DNA of 23,247 nt from CANGTU01 sp046336655 (GCA_046336655.1 JBKDGH010000141.1:1-23247), one strand, 5' to 3'. Shown: positions 7,013-14,586, counted from the first letter of the stretch. Translations and numbers: made by a program. Notes: generated from the sequence alone by a model not told the origin.

Positions 7013-7391
7013 CTCCACTCTGAGCAATTGCTTTTCCCGGCATTTCGGACCAATACTGCTCGCACTGCTCGTGCTTGTTGCTGCCGGTTGCATTGAACGC
7101 GACGCGGAACATATTCCCTTCAACAGGGAAGATTGGATCAACGGTGACTGGCGCACCAGAGGAAAAATGGTAGACCACCTAATCAGGGACAGCCTGCTGA
7201 TAGGAAAAACGAGCGAGGAGGTGGAACAACTTCTAGGCGAGCAGGACGAGGAATGCGAAAGTCTTTCATTTCCTGTTGACATCGGACTCCGGACTGGTCC
7301 CTTCGGAATTGGTGGGACCTGGTTGTTTTTTCTGAATGTGCATGTGGACACCACCACATGTCGGGTCATTGATGTGCGTTGCACGGACTGA
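7005..7391 (+). CDS. Small lipoprotein with BamE/SmpA-like pattern
   Basis: The 128-residue protein has a signal peptide ending in LVLVAAGC, with Cys29 as the likely acylated residue. The following domain holds RGKMVDHLIRDSLLIGKTSEEVEQLLGEQDEE (about 52-83), which matches the helix-turn pattern 'GkT..EV..lLG.P' of the SmpA/BamE fold, then a hydrophobic strand FGIGGTWLFFLNVHVD and a final CRVIDVRC. BamE-like domains mediate lipoprotein or beta-barrel assembly contacts at the cell envelope, but many Bacteroidota proteins of this shape have no known role. It is the last plus-strand gene before the accessory region and converges with the minus-strand gene ending at 7406. Confidence 0.7.
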   Translation: MTDSTLSNCFSRHFGPILLALLVLVAAGCIERDAEHIPFNREDWINGDWRTRGKMVDHLIRDSLLIGKTSEEVEQLLGEQDEECESLSFPVDIGLRTGPFGIGGTWLFFLNVHVDTTTCRVIDVRCTD

Positions 7392-7405
7392 GAAAAACCG
7401 AATGA

Positions 7406-7792
7406 TCACTCGATAATGATGATTATCGGCGACAGCTTTCTGTAAGTGCCATCCGGACAATCCACTAAAATCTCATCCACCCAAAGCTTATCCCCCGGCC
7501 GGCAGCGCTCCACCAGCCTGATCTGTTCAGGAGTCAACTCTCCTGTCCGTGAATGGCTCGTGCGCACATCATCCGGATTGCGGGAAGTGCTGATATTAAA
7601 ACGCCCCAGAGTGATTGTTTTGTCTGCCGGTTGTTTTCCGCATTCATTGTAGAGCACCAATTTCGGATCTGCCAGTATCTCATACTTGGTCGCCTTACCA
7701 TCCTCCACTCCGGCCAGACGGGTTTTCCAGTCGCAGTGACTGAAGTCAGGGCCACCTGTACAAAGCATGATGAAAATACCAATGCGTACCAA
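7406..7792 (-). CDS. Small protein resembling the GldM C-terminal domain
   Basis: The frame gives about 128 residues from a TTG at 7792; an ATG at 7768 (MLCTGGPDFS) is an alternative, and the frame is open upstream into the XRE gene, so the start is uncertain. The C-terminal part, GELTPEQIRLVERCRPGDKL followed by WVDEILVDCPDGTYRKLSPI, follows the closing strand pattern of the GldM/PorM periplasmic domain (a 'G..l...q...l..l..Gd.i.v..I...pdG..r.l.pi.i.i' layout). In gliding/T9SS machinery GldM forms the transperiplasmic shaft; this protein lacks the transmembrane helix and the other domains, so it is not GldM itself. It lies about 40 nt downstream of the XRE gene and is probably co-transcribed. 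Function unknown; the family call is my reading of the pattern. Confidence 0.6.
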   Translation of the reverse strand: MVRIGIFIMLCTGGPDFSHCDWKTRLAGVEDGKATKYEILADPKLVLYNECGKQPADKTITLGRFNISTSRNPDDVRTSHSRTGELTPEQIRLVERCRPGDKLWVDEILVDCPDGTYRKLSPIIIIIE

Positions 7793-7831
7793 ACAAAAGC
7801 GGTTTAGGAAACAACGCGCCAGAAACTGCGC

Positions 7832-8371
7832 TTATTGCGGATCTTCACCAGAGTTCAGCAATTCGGTGAGCACCGCAATCCTTGCCTCATGATCTGCGAT
7901 TCTGAGTTTGAGTTCGAGTTGTGCATCCGGGCCATAGCTGCTTAAGGCGGCCTCATGGCGACGGCGAATTCGCGAGAGACAACTTTGTTGAAGCCCTGTT
8001 GTGGCGGGAAAAGACTTCAGGCGGGCAAGCCAGCGCTCCGTATCGGCACAGCGCGCCTCCGCTTCCCGCAGAACGAATTCCCATTGCCGCTTGCGATGCG
8101 TATGTACTTTAAGCAACCTCTTGCATAAGGCAATGGACGGGGCGCTGTGCTGCGGCGAAAATCCAGCTCCGGCAGTCAGGGCTTTCTGTTCGGCGGCCAT
8201 CCAGTAGCAAAGCCGCAGGTACTCTGCCCTCTTCTTCTTTGGCAGATCACGATGTCCGCGCTCGCACAACGCAATGGCAGAACGCCCCATACCGAGTAAA
8301 TCGCCCATTTCTTCCTGGGTCGCTCCAATCCACTCGCGCAGGTCCAGAATAGTTCGACTTGGTTTTCGCAT
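7832..8371 (-). CDS. XRE-family helix-turn-helix regulator
   Basis: From the ATG at 8371 the protein has 179 residues (MRKPSRTILDLREWIGATQE...). Residues 9-46 form a Cro/C1-type helix-turn-helix: ILDLREWIGATQEEMGDLLG, then MGRSAIALCERGHR with the expected recognition helix. The remaining 130 residues are predicted largely helical, with charged stretches (RRRHEAALSS, LKLRIADHEARIAVLTELLN) that could form a coiled coil for dimerisation. A GTG at 8389 would add six residues inside the palindrome described next; I prefer the ATG because TACATTTG (-7 box) sits directly upstream of it. The 41-bp palindrome at its 5' end suggests autoregulation. It lies between the small GldM-like gene and the CRISPR array; any link to CRISPR control is unproven. 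Confidence 0.8.
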   Translation of the reverse strand: MRKPSRTILDLREWIGATQEEMGDLLGMGRSAIALCERGHRDLPKKKRAEYLRLCYWMAAEQKALTAGAGFSPQHSAPSIALCKRLLKVHTHRKRQWEFVLREAEARCADTERWLARLKSFPATTGLQQSCLSRIRRRHEAALSSYGPDAQLELKLRIADHEARIAVLTELLNSGEDPQ

Positions 8372-8378
8372 TGATTTC

Positions 8379-8419
8379 AAATGTAACACTAAATAATCAG
8401 ATTATTGAGTGTTACATTT
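8379..8419. promoter_or_regulatory. 41-bp near-perfect palindrome with -7 box, likely operator
   Basis: The left arm AAATGTAACACT-A-AATAATC (8379-8398) and right arm GATTATT-G-AGTGTTACATTT (8400-8419) match at 19 of 20 positions around a single central A at 8399. On the minus strand its outer end forms TACATTTG (8385-8378), a perfect Bacteroidota -7 box, only 6 nt before the XRE start codon; no good -33 is seen. The twofold symmetry and position suggest a binding site for a dimeric or tetrameric repressor, most simply the XRE protein itself. An AT-rich stem like this could also act as a hairpin in RNA. Confidence 0.75.
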
Positions 8420-8520
8420 TTGATGCGCACAAAAAAGACACTGGAATTTTTGGCGTGGTTCGGAACGCGGTTTGGAAGCAGAGTTAACCCCTGGTTGAAA
8501 TCAACTTACACACTTTTCGG

Positions 8521-9591
8521 GAGGCTACCTGATAACACTCTCCGATCTTTGAAACTGATAGAACTCCACCAGTGTAATGTCTTGGGTTGTGGACTGATAA
8601 CACTCTCCGATCTTTGAAACGCATGGGACGACGAAACGGTTGAAGCATGGGTTGTGGACTGATAACACTCTCCGATCTTTGAAACATCTCAAACATGCTG
8701 GTCAACGGCCGTTATGTTGTGGACTGATAACACTCTCCGATCTTTGAAACAAGCGGCATACCAGCAACTGAAAGAAGCAGTTGTGGACTGATAACACTCT
8801 CCGATCTTTGAAACTGTAACGCTCGACCAATTCCTCAGGCGTGAGTTGTGGACTGATAACACTCTCCGATCTTTGAAACGAAGAACTCGAAGCGGTGGCC
8901 AAGGCACGCGTTGTGGACTGATAACACTCTCCGATCTTTGAAACCGTTCCGATTGGCCTGGAAGGTACAGCTAGTTGTGGACTGATAACACTCTCCGATC
9001 TTTGAAACTACCACGCCTATACCGACGCCTTCCGGGTGGTTGTGGACTGATAACACTCTCCGATCTTTGAAACCGCCCTTTAATTCCGTGCGGATGTCCT
9101 TCAGTTGTGGACTGATAACACTCTCCGATCTTTGAAACTGCTTCCGCAATGAACTACTCACCGGACAGGTTGTGGACTGATAACACTCTCCGATCTTTGA
9201 AACCAACGCATCGCTGCTCGACCTGTTTGAGCAGTTGTGGACTGATAACACTCTCCGATCTTTGAAACCCCTATTTTGTTTTCTCCGATGTCACGCGGTT
9301 GTGGACTGATAACACTCTCCGATCTTTGAAACGCGGATGCTACCTTCTCCATCGCCTTACGCGTTGTGGACTGATAACACTCTCCGATCTTTGAAACACT
9401 ACAACGGCGAAAGCATTATCCACGTAAGTTGTGGACTGATAACACTCTCCGATCTTTGAAACTACCCCTTCTGTGAGCTTCTCGAAACCACGTTGTGGAC
9501 TGATAACACTCTCCGATCTTTGAAACGCTCACCTCTTTCAGCTCCTCCGCCGACAGGTTGTGGACTGATAACACTCTCCGATCTTTGAAAC
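8521..9591 (+). CRISPR. Type II-C CRISPR array, 17 repeats and 16 spacers
   Basis: Repeats of 35 bp (start GTTGTGGACTGATAACAC, end TCTCCGATCTTTGAAAC) begin at 8521, 8586, 8651, 8716, 8780, 8845, 8910, 8974, 9039, 9104, 9169, 9234, 9298, 9363, 9428, 9492 and 9557. All are identical except the first, whose 5' ten bases have decayed. The 16 spacers are 29-30 bp and all differ. The bases flanking the repeat vary, so 35 bp is the true length. Strand was set to plus because type II crRNAs carry the spacer followed by a repeat beginning GTTGTGG, because the tracrRNA at 14676 pairs with that end, and because each repeat holds a plus-strand promoter. The decayed repeat at 8521 marks the oldest end, so new spacers probably enter beside cas2. 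No spacer could be matched to a target here. Confidence 0.98.
8587..8616 (+). promoter_or_regulatory. Repeat-embedded crRNA promoter (shown for the first intact repeat)
   Basis: Within each repeat, TTG at repeat positions 2-4 and GATCTTTG at positions 24-31 are 19 nt apart, matching the Bacteroidota TTG / TAnnTTTG promoter with one mismatch in the -7 box (G for T). Transcription would begin at the end of the repeat or the first bases of the following spacer. The same elements recur in all 16 intact repeats; the degenerate first repeat keeps only the -7 part. Confidence 0.6.
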
Positions 9592-9644
9592 CGATCGGGG
9601 TTATTTCACAAGGAAACAAGGCGTTAGCATCGAAGATCGCTACG
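9592..9644 (-). promoter_or_regulatory. Probable CRISPR leader (integration end)
   Basis: These 53 bases lie between the last repeat and the bidirectional terminator, on the cas2 side. They are assigned as leader because the opposite end of the array has the decayed terminal repeat. No motif is recognised, and I see no array promoter here. Confidence 0.45.
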
Positions 9645-9693
9645 AAAAATGCCCCCGACAAGACCAGATAAAGGTCTTACGGGGCATTTTTTT
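9645..9693. terminator. Bidirectional terminator between CRISPR array and cas operon
   Basis: AAAAATGCCCC (9645-9655) pairs with GGGGCATTTTT (9681-9691), and inside it AAGACC (9660-9665) pairs with GGTCTT (9673-9678) around AGATAAA. A runs on one side and T runs on the other make it work on both strands. It would stop plus-strand array transcripts and the minus-strand cas9-cas1-cas2 message, whose last stop codon lies at 9696-9698. Confidence 0.85.
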
Positions 9694-9695
9694 CG

Positions 9696-10046
9696 TTAGA
9701 ACAACTCAAGCTGTTGAGGAGTGCCCGGAAGGGGCTCAAGATTTTTACCCCAGAAATTCACTATAGCTCCGTATTGTTTGTCGGTAATACGCAAAATGCT
9801 GACCTGCCCTTTGGTCGGAACAATTTTGCGTATTCGTCGCTCGTGCACATCGGCCGTCTCCGGTGAAGCGCAATGCCTTATGTAAACGGAAAACTGCAGC
9901 ATCCGGAATCCATAGCCCTGAATGTCCTTTCTGAACCGAGTGTATGTCTTGCGTTCTTTCGGTGTCGTAGTTGGGAGGTCAAAGAATACAAACAGCCACA
10001 TGATGCGGTAGGAGTTGAGTTTTTCGTGCGTAGTGTCCGGACGCAT
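9696..10046 (-). CDS. cas2: Cas2, CRISPR spacer-acquisition protein
   Basis: From the ATG at 10046 the protein has 116 residues. The core LNSYRIMWLFVFFDLPTTTP, with the Asp of FFDLP at the end of strand 1, followed by KERKTYTRFRKDI and LQFSVYIRHC, is the ferredoxin-like fold of type II-C Cas2. It pairs with Cas1 as the dimeric core of the integration complex. A GTG at 10070, 9 nt after the cas1 stop and 12 nt after a GGAGGAG stretch, would add eight residues (MIPDTTLI); I chose the ATG because Cas2 of this group begins shortly before the NSYRIMW motif. The two candidate starts lie within a small 24-nt repeat of TGTGTCCGG / AGTGTCCGG. It is the last gene of the operon and ends just before the terminator. 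Confidence 0.93.
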   Translation of the reverse strand: MRPDTTHEKLNSYRIMWLFVFFDLPTTTPKERKTYTRFRKDIQGYGFRMLQFSVYIRHCASPETADVHERRIRKIVPTKGQVSILRITDKQYGAIVNFWGKNLEPLPGTPQQLELF

Positions 10047-10079
10047 AATCAATGTTGTGTCCGGGATCACGATTGAACT

Positions 10080-11003
10080 CTACTCCTCCTCTGCCTGCTT
10101 CCTTGTAGTTTCCAGAAAATCGGGATAACGGAGCTTACTGAGCTGCCCTTCAAAACATTGTGCCAAACTTGTCGCTGTGAGATCGAGCGACTGCATCAGG
10201 TTGGTCAGTTGTCCATCCATGCAAACATCCATAGTGAGCACCTTGAGCAATTCCGCTTTAGAAACTCGGTCGAGCTCATCGGGGAGCGAACCGCTTCTCA
10301 TAAGGCGAACGATTAGATAATCCACCCAAATCCGATAAGGCTCCATAATGTCATCAGCCAACGCAAAATGATTGTACCGATTCTGGTGATGAATCCCGAG
10401 GAGGGGAAACAAGCCACGTCCGCAAAGCGCCCTCGCCACCCCTGCGCGAAGGATGGTATACCCGTAATTCAGCGCATGATTGGGTGGAGCGCCGTGCCTT
10501 TCCCGCACAAATCCCGGCCCCAAAAGCCGCGGCCAGTATCGCCTGGCTGCCTGAGCCTCATGATTGTCCCCATCACCGCTCTTGACCTGACGGGCAAGGG
10601 CTTCAATATCAGATGCATCATTGCCCAAATGCCCCAGCAAACCCGCCTGATTCCGGATTTTCGCTTTGATGGTCTGCGCCCACAGTTGCTTGCGCAAAGG
10701 TTCTGAAGCCTCAAGTTGAGCACGGAATCGTTCAGATTGGACCCCATGAGTATCCAAATGGAACAGCATTGATGAAGGCATGTAAGTCTTTCCGCAGAAT
10801 ATGACTGCTACATTGTGCCTTGCACAGAGCTCAATTACGGCAAGCGAAAAAGTGATACTCGGATGATCGAGAACCAAAAACCCAACATCCTCGGCTGTCA
10901 ATTCGCCACCCCGAAGTCCCTCATCTTTCGGATCAAGAACGATGTGCTCATTTCTGACCGAAAGATGGAATGGGTTCGAAATGTAGATCGTTCGATAGAG
11001 CAT
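10080..11003 (-). CDS. cas1: Cas1 integrase (type II)
   Basis: The 307-residue protein has the usual length of type II Cas1. The N-terminal beta part (1-75) contains YISNPFHLSVRNEHIVL and the typical VAVIFCGKTYMPSSML. The helical catalytic domain shows the three metal ligands: Glu149 in NHEAQAARRYWPRLLG, His205/His206 in GLFPLLGIHHQNRYNHF, and Glu221 in ADDIMEPYR. Cas1 with Cas2 inserts new spacers at the leader end of the array. Its ATG at 11003 lies one base after the cas9 stop, so the genes are translated from one message. No cas4 or csn2 gene is present, which places the locus in subtype II-C. Nothing in the sequence suggests damage. Confidence 0.97.
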   Translation of the reverse strand: MLYRTIYISNPFHLSVRNEHIVLDPKDEGLRGGELTAEDVGFLVLDHPSITFSLAVIELCARHNVAVIFCGKTYMPSSMLFHLDTHGVQSERFRAQLEASEPLRKQLWAQTIKAKIRNQAGLLGHLGNDASDIEALARQVKSGDGDNHEAQAARRYWPRLLGPGFVRERHGAPPNHALNYGYTILRAGVARALCGRGLFPLLGIHHQNRYNHFALADDIMEPYRIWVDYLIVRLMRSGSLPDELDRVSKAELLKVLTMDVCMDGQLTNLMQSLDLTATSLAQCFEGQLSKLRYPDFLETTRKQAEEE

Positions 11004-11004
11004 A

Positions 11005-14000
11005 CTAGAAAGGAACTATCACCCCAGTTCGGTCTACCTTGACTTTTACAGGATTCAACTCATACCATCCTTTACCACTGCGAATGCTTAACATCTGTGA
11101 ATCAAAATCCAGATTCGTAGCAGTATGAAGCCTGAAAACAAAGTACCAATCCGACAGTTTCTGCACCCGGTAAAGCCTGCTTTGCAGTTCCCTTTGACCA
11201 TTATTAGTCCAATCAATCATATCATCGGGAAGGCCGAGAATGAACAATTCATTGATTTGAAGGGTCGTTACGATCCGCTTGCCATCTGGCGGTAGTTGGT
11301 ACAACGGAAGTTCTGACTTAACCCGTTCTACAGCGACCCAAAACGGAATGGTCTCGGATCCCAAGGTTCCATCTTCCTTTTCATAGATGACGGTATGGTG
11401 GTTATTGCCTGGCTCCACATAGCGGTTCACTCCGTGCAATTGAACACGGCCTGAAGAGGCACTGGCCACCCTAACCTTTTTCACTGGTATTGGCTCACCA
11501 TGTTTATTCGGCAAAAAGATCAGAGGTATACGTCGGCCTGTTTCATCGCGATCGAAATAGATAGGATTTTCCGGTGCATCGTCAGGCAACTTCAGTTTTT
11601 TGTCATCCCGGTTATAACCGAGCGCCTCCAATCTGTTCCAGATGGCTTCACGAATTCTTGGATCTACAATCTCTTCAATCTGTTTCCAGCTCCTTCGGGT
11701 ATCGAGGTCTTTCCGGGTATGTAAATACTCCTTGCCATCAGAATGAAGGTACAGACCGTAATAGGTATCTGCGTGCAGTTGGCCCCTTGCGCTGGTGCCC
11801 TTGCCGGTAAGCAGCTTGCCTTGGTGCTCTGCCCTTTTTCCCGTGGCGGGGTCAAAGAGCTTTTTCGTCTGGTCTGTGAGCACCCTGCGCTTGTTCTTAT
11901 AACTGACAAGTATCCGGCTCACTAACTCATTCGCCTGATCGCGAAAGTTCTCCCATGGCTGGTCAATGTCCATCTCCCCCACCTCTACTCCGTTTCCACT
12001 GAGCCTGCTGATTTCTTGAAGAATGGAACGCTCTGAGAAAGCAACCGCCAGCGAGTCAATAGCATGGTGCCTATGATCGTCTCGTGTTTTCTCCGGGATG
12101 AAATAATTATCCCTTACACTTCCCCATACCACTCTTCCGAGCTTGGCCAGTTTATCTTCCATGGCCTTGCGCTTTTTGAAATCCTTATCCCACCGTTGCA
12201 GCTGATCTTCCACCAAATGATCGTCCTTATCGATTGCCGCGCAGTACCTTCCATTAGAAATGCCCGACTGAATCGGGTATCGGTGATTCAATATTCCATT
12301 TAGCCCCCAGGTACGTCGCAAAATGGCTGTCAGTCCGCCCTGTGCAATAGCAGTGGGGGCAAATGCCTGAAGAATGTTTGCACACTCCCGACTGATATAT
12401 CGGGTATCATTGAGTTGTCGGGAAATGAATGTTTCCAGATCCGGATGAGAAGTCGCACAGAATCGCTGTGCCTTCCGGTAAGGCAAGAGTTTATACACGC
12501 GACGCACCATTTCCTCCCAGCCCTTGGTATTGCCAAATGCTTCATGCGGCGTACGCTGCCCTTTCTCTTTGTTGGCATCTGCATAACACAATGTCTTGTT
12601 GGCAAAGCTGTCATCCAATGATACACTGTAAGGAAGAATGTGTTCTACCTGAATATGTCCTTCAGAAAACAGGTCCTTCCATGCGATAATCTTCCCTGTG
12701 TACGGGCAGGTTTGTTTGCACTCTATCCATAATCTCACCTTCAGGACATGATATGGCCTTTGTGCCATGCCATGCTCCTCGAGCAATGCGCGGCACGCAT
12801 TATTCTCCTCCTCGTTCTTCCACATCTGGTTGCGATCCTTGTCACGTTCCTTTTTACTCTTCTTCAAATCCCTTCCCATTTCGATCTTTATCTCGTTGAT
12901 GGGACCATACTTTTCTCTCAGCGCAGGCACAAGTGAGCGCACTTCAAACAACACAGCCTGCACTATGGGATTTTTGATTTTCCGGATATATGCCTCTATT
13001 TCTTCCTCCTTGATTATTCCCTCGCGCTGCCGCTGATCACTATGATGATATAACTTCCTGACCCTGTTCTTCGGTAGACCATAATGGTCAGATAAAACAG
13101 ACCCAACCTTTTCCAGTGCCAGCTCGCCGTTGGCAGTGTAGCCCACGGTCTTAGCTGCTGCCTCTATCTCCTCCTGTTCTGCGATTGATTTTGAAGACCA
13201 CAGCCTTCCATAGGCATTCTGAACTCCTCCAAGTAAAACGGCATCACTGTAGTCTTCCCCTCGAATAACATAAGGCATCAGATTCATAATCGCCTTATGA
13301 CTAAGCGAGCCCATCTCTCCGGCCAAACGGAACTTCACAAACTTCGCGGCGGATGCCTCATCGGCTGACCAGCGGATTAATGCATAATTCATCAGCCACT
13401 CGGGGTCACGCGCAAATTGCTTGATTTCCCAGACCGATTCAAGCTCCTTCAATAATGGCGCTATCGCGGTATAGTGGAGCGTTTGGATCGTCTTCAGCGC
13501 ATCCTTTGTCTTCTTGCTCTTGCTTCCCCATAACTCAAAAATGGCATTGATCGTTCTACAAACAGGCACCGAATGTTCATCCTCAAAATTGACGTTAGCC
13601 TCTCCCACATTCAGCTTCTTTTTCAAGGCCTCAAACTTCCTCGAACTGGCTGCAATGAGGACAGTGATGGCAGCTTCGCGCTCCTGAGCAGATAACTCCC
13701 TTGTTTCTATCCTCACTGTATTAATGAAAGAAAACATCCGATAAAGCTCAAATACCGGAGAGCTCAATTGAATTCGGGTCTTACTGCGATCAAGGCTGCA
13801 TGTCCCGCGCAAAAACTTTTGATTGCGCAGGGGACGTTGAAAAAACAGGATTCCCTTATCAGGTTGTCCGAGAATTACCTTCAGCTCATCTGTGAGGACT
13901 GCAGGATTGTGGACGCTTTGTTTTGACCAAATGGCTTCAAACTCCTGCAGATACATCTGTCGCGTAGTGTACCTGTTGCGAATTCTCTCTTTATGAGGAT

Positions 14001-14556
14001 TGATGGAAGCAAGGTACTGGCCTAGGGTGCGGCTGCCCATTTCAGCCTTCGTCTGATCGAGTCCGATTTTCCCCTCCTTCGGATCTCCCACATTAAGATC
14101 ACTTTTCTCATCAAGCGGTGATTGAAGATTTTCCCTATATCCTCTCCTCTGAGCAAGGTGATAAAACACTCTGCCCAGTTCATGAAGTGAAAGCTTCCTT
14201 CCTACCGCCGCTTCTGAGCGAAGAACATATGGATCAAGGGCAAAAAATGCTCTGAATGAGTCCGGGAGCACAAGTTGCTGGACGTCTGATCTGAACTTAT
14301 CGGACTGCGGAAACATTCCCACCCTCATCAATTCTCTGGCAAGACGCTCCATGCGAAGCCCTCTTCGGAAATACTGGCGCCGCCTCTGTCGCGCCATCCT
14401 CCGGTCTTCATTTTTTGAAACTTCCTTTCCCTTTTTCCGATTAACTCCCTCAGGAAAAATTCTGACTCCCATGCCTTCAATGCGGCGGTCAGCCAGGTTC
14501 ACAACAGACCAACCAATGGAGTTAGTCCCGAGATCTAATCCTAATCTTCTGGTCAT
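11005..14556 (-). CDS. cas9: Cas9, RNA-guided DNA endonuclease (type II-C)
   Basis: The protein has 1183 residues, in the range of compact II-C Cas9. RuvC-I (LGLDLGTNSIGWSVVNL) supplies Asp8; an arginine-rich bridge helix follows (RRMARQRRRQYFRRGL, about 53-68). The recognition lobe extends to about 540. RuvC-II (EIKIEMGRDLKKS) gives Glu559. The HNH domain holds CPYTGK and VEHILPYS with His639 and Asn662 in YADANKEKG. RuvC-III (DDHRHHAIDSLAVAF) gives His831 and Asp834. The C-terminal 340 residues are the wedge and PAM-interacting region; the PAM cannot be predicted. All catalytic residues are present, so cleavage should be possible. It cuts DNA matching the crRNA spacer with help from the tracrRNA encoded divergently at 14676. 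It is the first gene of cas9-cas1-cas2. Base composition looks more AT-rich than in flanking housekeeping genes. Confidence 0.98.
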   Translation of the reverse strand: MTRRLGLDLGTNSIGWSVVNLADRRIEGMGVRIFPEGVNRKKGKEVSKNEDRRMARQRRRQYFRRGLRMERLARELMRVGMFPQSDKFRSDVQQLVLPDSFRAFFALDPYVLRSEAAVGRKLSLHELGRVFYHLAQRRGYRENLQSPLDEKSDLNVGDPKEGKIGLDQTKAEMGSRTLGQYLASINPHKERIRNRYTTRQMYLQEFEAIWSKQSVHNPAVLTDELKVILGQPDKGILFFQRPLRNQKFLRGTCSLDRSKTRIQLSSPVFELYRMFSFINTVRIETRELSAQEREAAITVLIAASSRKFEALKKKLNVGEANVNFEDEHSVPVCRTINAIFELWGSKSKKTKDALKTIQTLHYTAIAPLLKELESVWEIKQFARDPEWLMNYALIRWSADEASAAKFVKFRLAGEMGSLSHKAIMNLMPYVIRGEDYSDAVLLGGVQNAYGRLWSSKSIAEQEEIEAAAKTVGYTANGELALEKVGSVLSDHYGLPKNRVRKLYHHSDQRQREGIIKEEEIEAYIRKIKNPIVQAVLFEVRSLVPALREKYGPINEIKIEMGRDLKKSKKERDKDRNQMWKNEEENNACRALLEEHGMAQRPYHVLKVRLWIECKQTCPYTGKIIAWKDLFSEGHIQVEHILPYSVSLDDSFANKTLCYADANKEKGQRTPHEAFGNTKGWEEMVRRVYKLLPYRKAQRFCATSHPDLETFISRQLNDTRYISRECANILQAFAPTAIAQGGLTAILRRTWGLNGILNHRYPIQSGISNGRYCAAIDKDDHLVEDQLQRWDKDFKKRKAMEDKLAKLGRVVWGSVRDNYFIPEKTRDDHRHHAIDSLAVAFSERSILQEISRLSGNGVEVGEMDIDQPWENFRDQANELVSRILVSYKNKRRVLTDQTKKLFDPATGKRAEHQGKLLTGKGTSARGQLHADTYYGLYLHSDGKEYLHTRKDLDTRRSWKQIEEIVDPRIREAIWNRLEALGYNRDDKKLKLPDDAPENPIYFDRDETGRRIPLIFLPNKHGEPIPVKKVRVASASSGRVQLHGVNRYVEPGNNHHTVIYEKEDGTLGSETIPFWVAVERVKSELPLYQLPPDGKRIVTTLQINELFILGLPDDMIDWTNNGQRELQSRLYRVQKLSDWYFVFRLHTATNLDFDSQMLSIRSGKGWYELNPVKVKVDRTGVIVPF

Positions 14557-14586
14557 AGAGCGTGGTATAAAAAATTAGAAACTGCT

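Noticed and set aside
8405..8617. 70-codon plus-strand frame starting in the palindrome
   Set aside because: It runs into the CRISPR array and its last third is repeat and spacer sequence; no motif and no clear start signal.
8521..9591. Array read on the minus strand as one unit with the cas genes
   Set aside because: The tracrRNA pairs with the plus-strand start of the repeat, the embedded promoters read plus, and a bidirectional terminator separates the array from cas2.
8484..9661. Chain of minus-strand open frames with repeats such as FKDRRVLSVHN and SKIGECYQSTT
   Set aside because: They are the CRISPR repeat read in three frames; the repeat happens to have no stop codon on the minus strand. 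Not a repeat protein.
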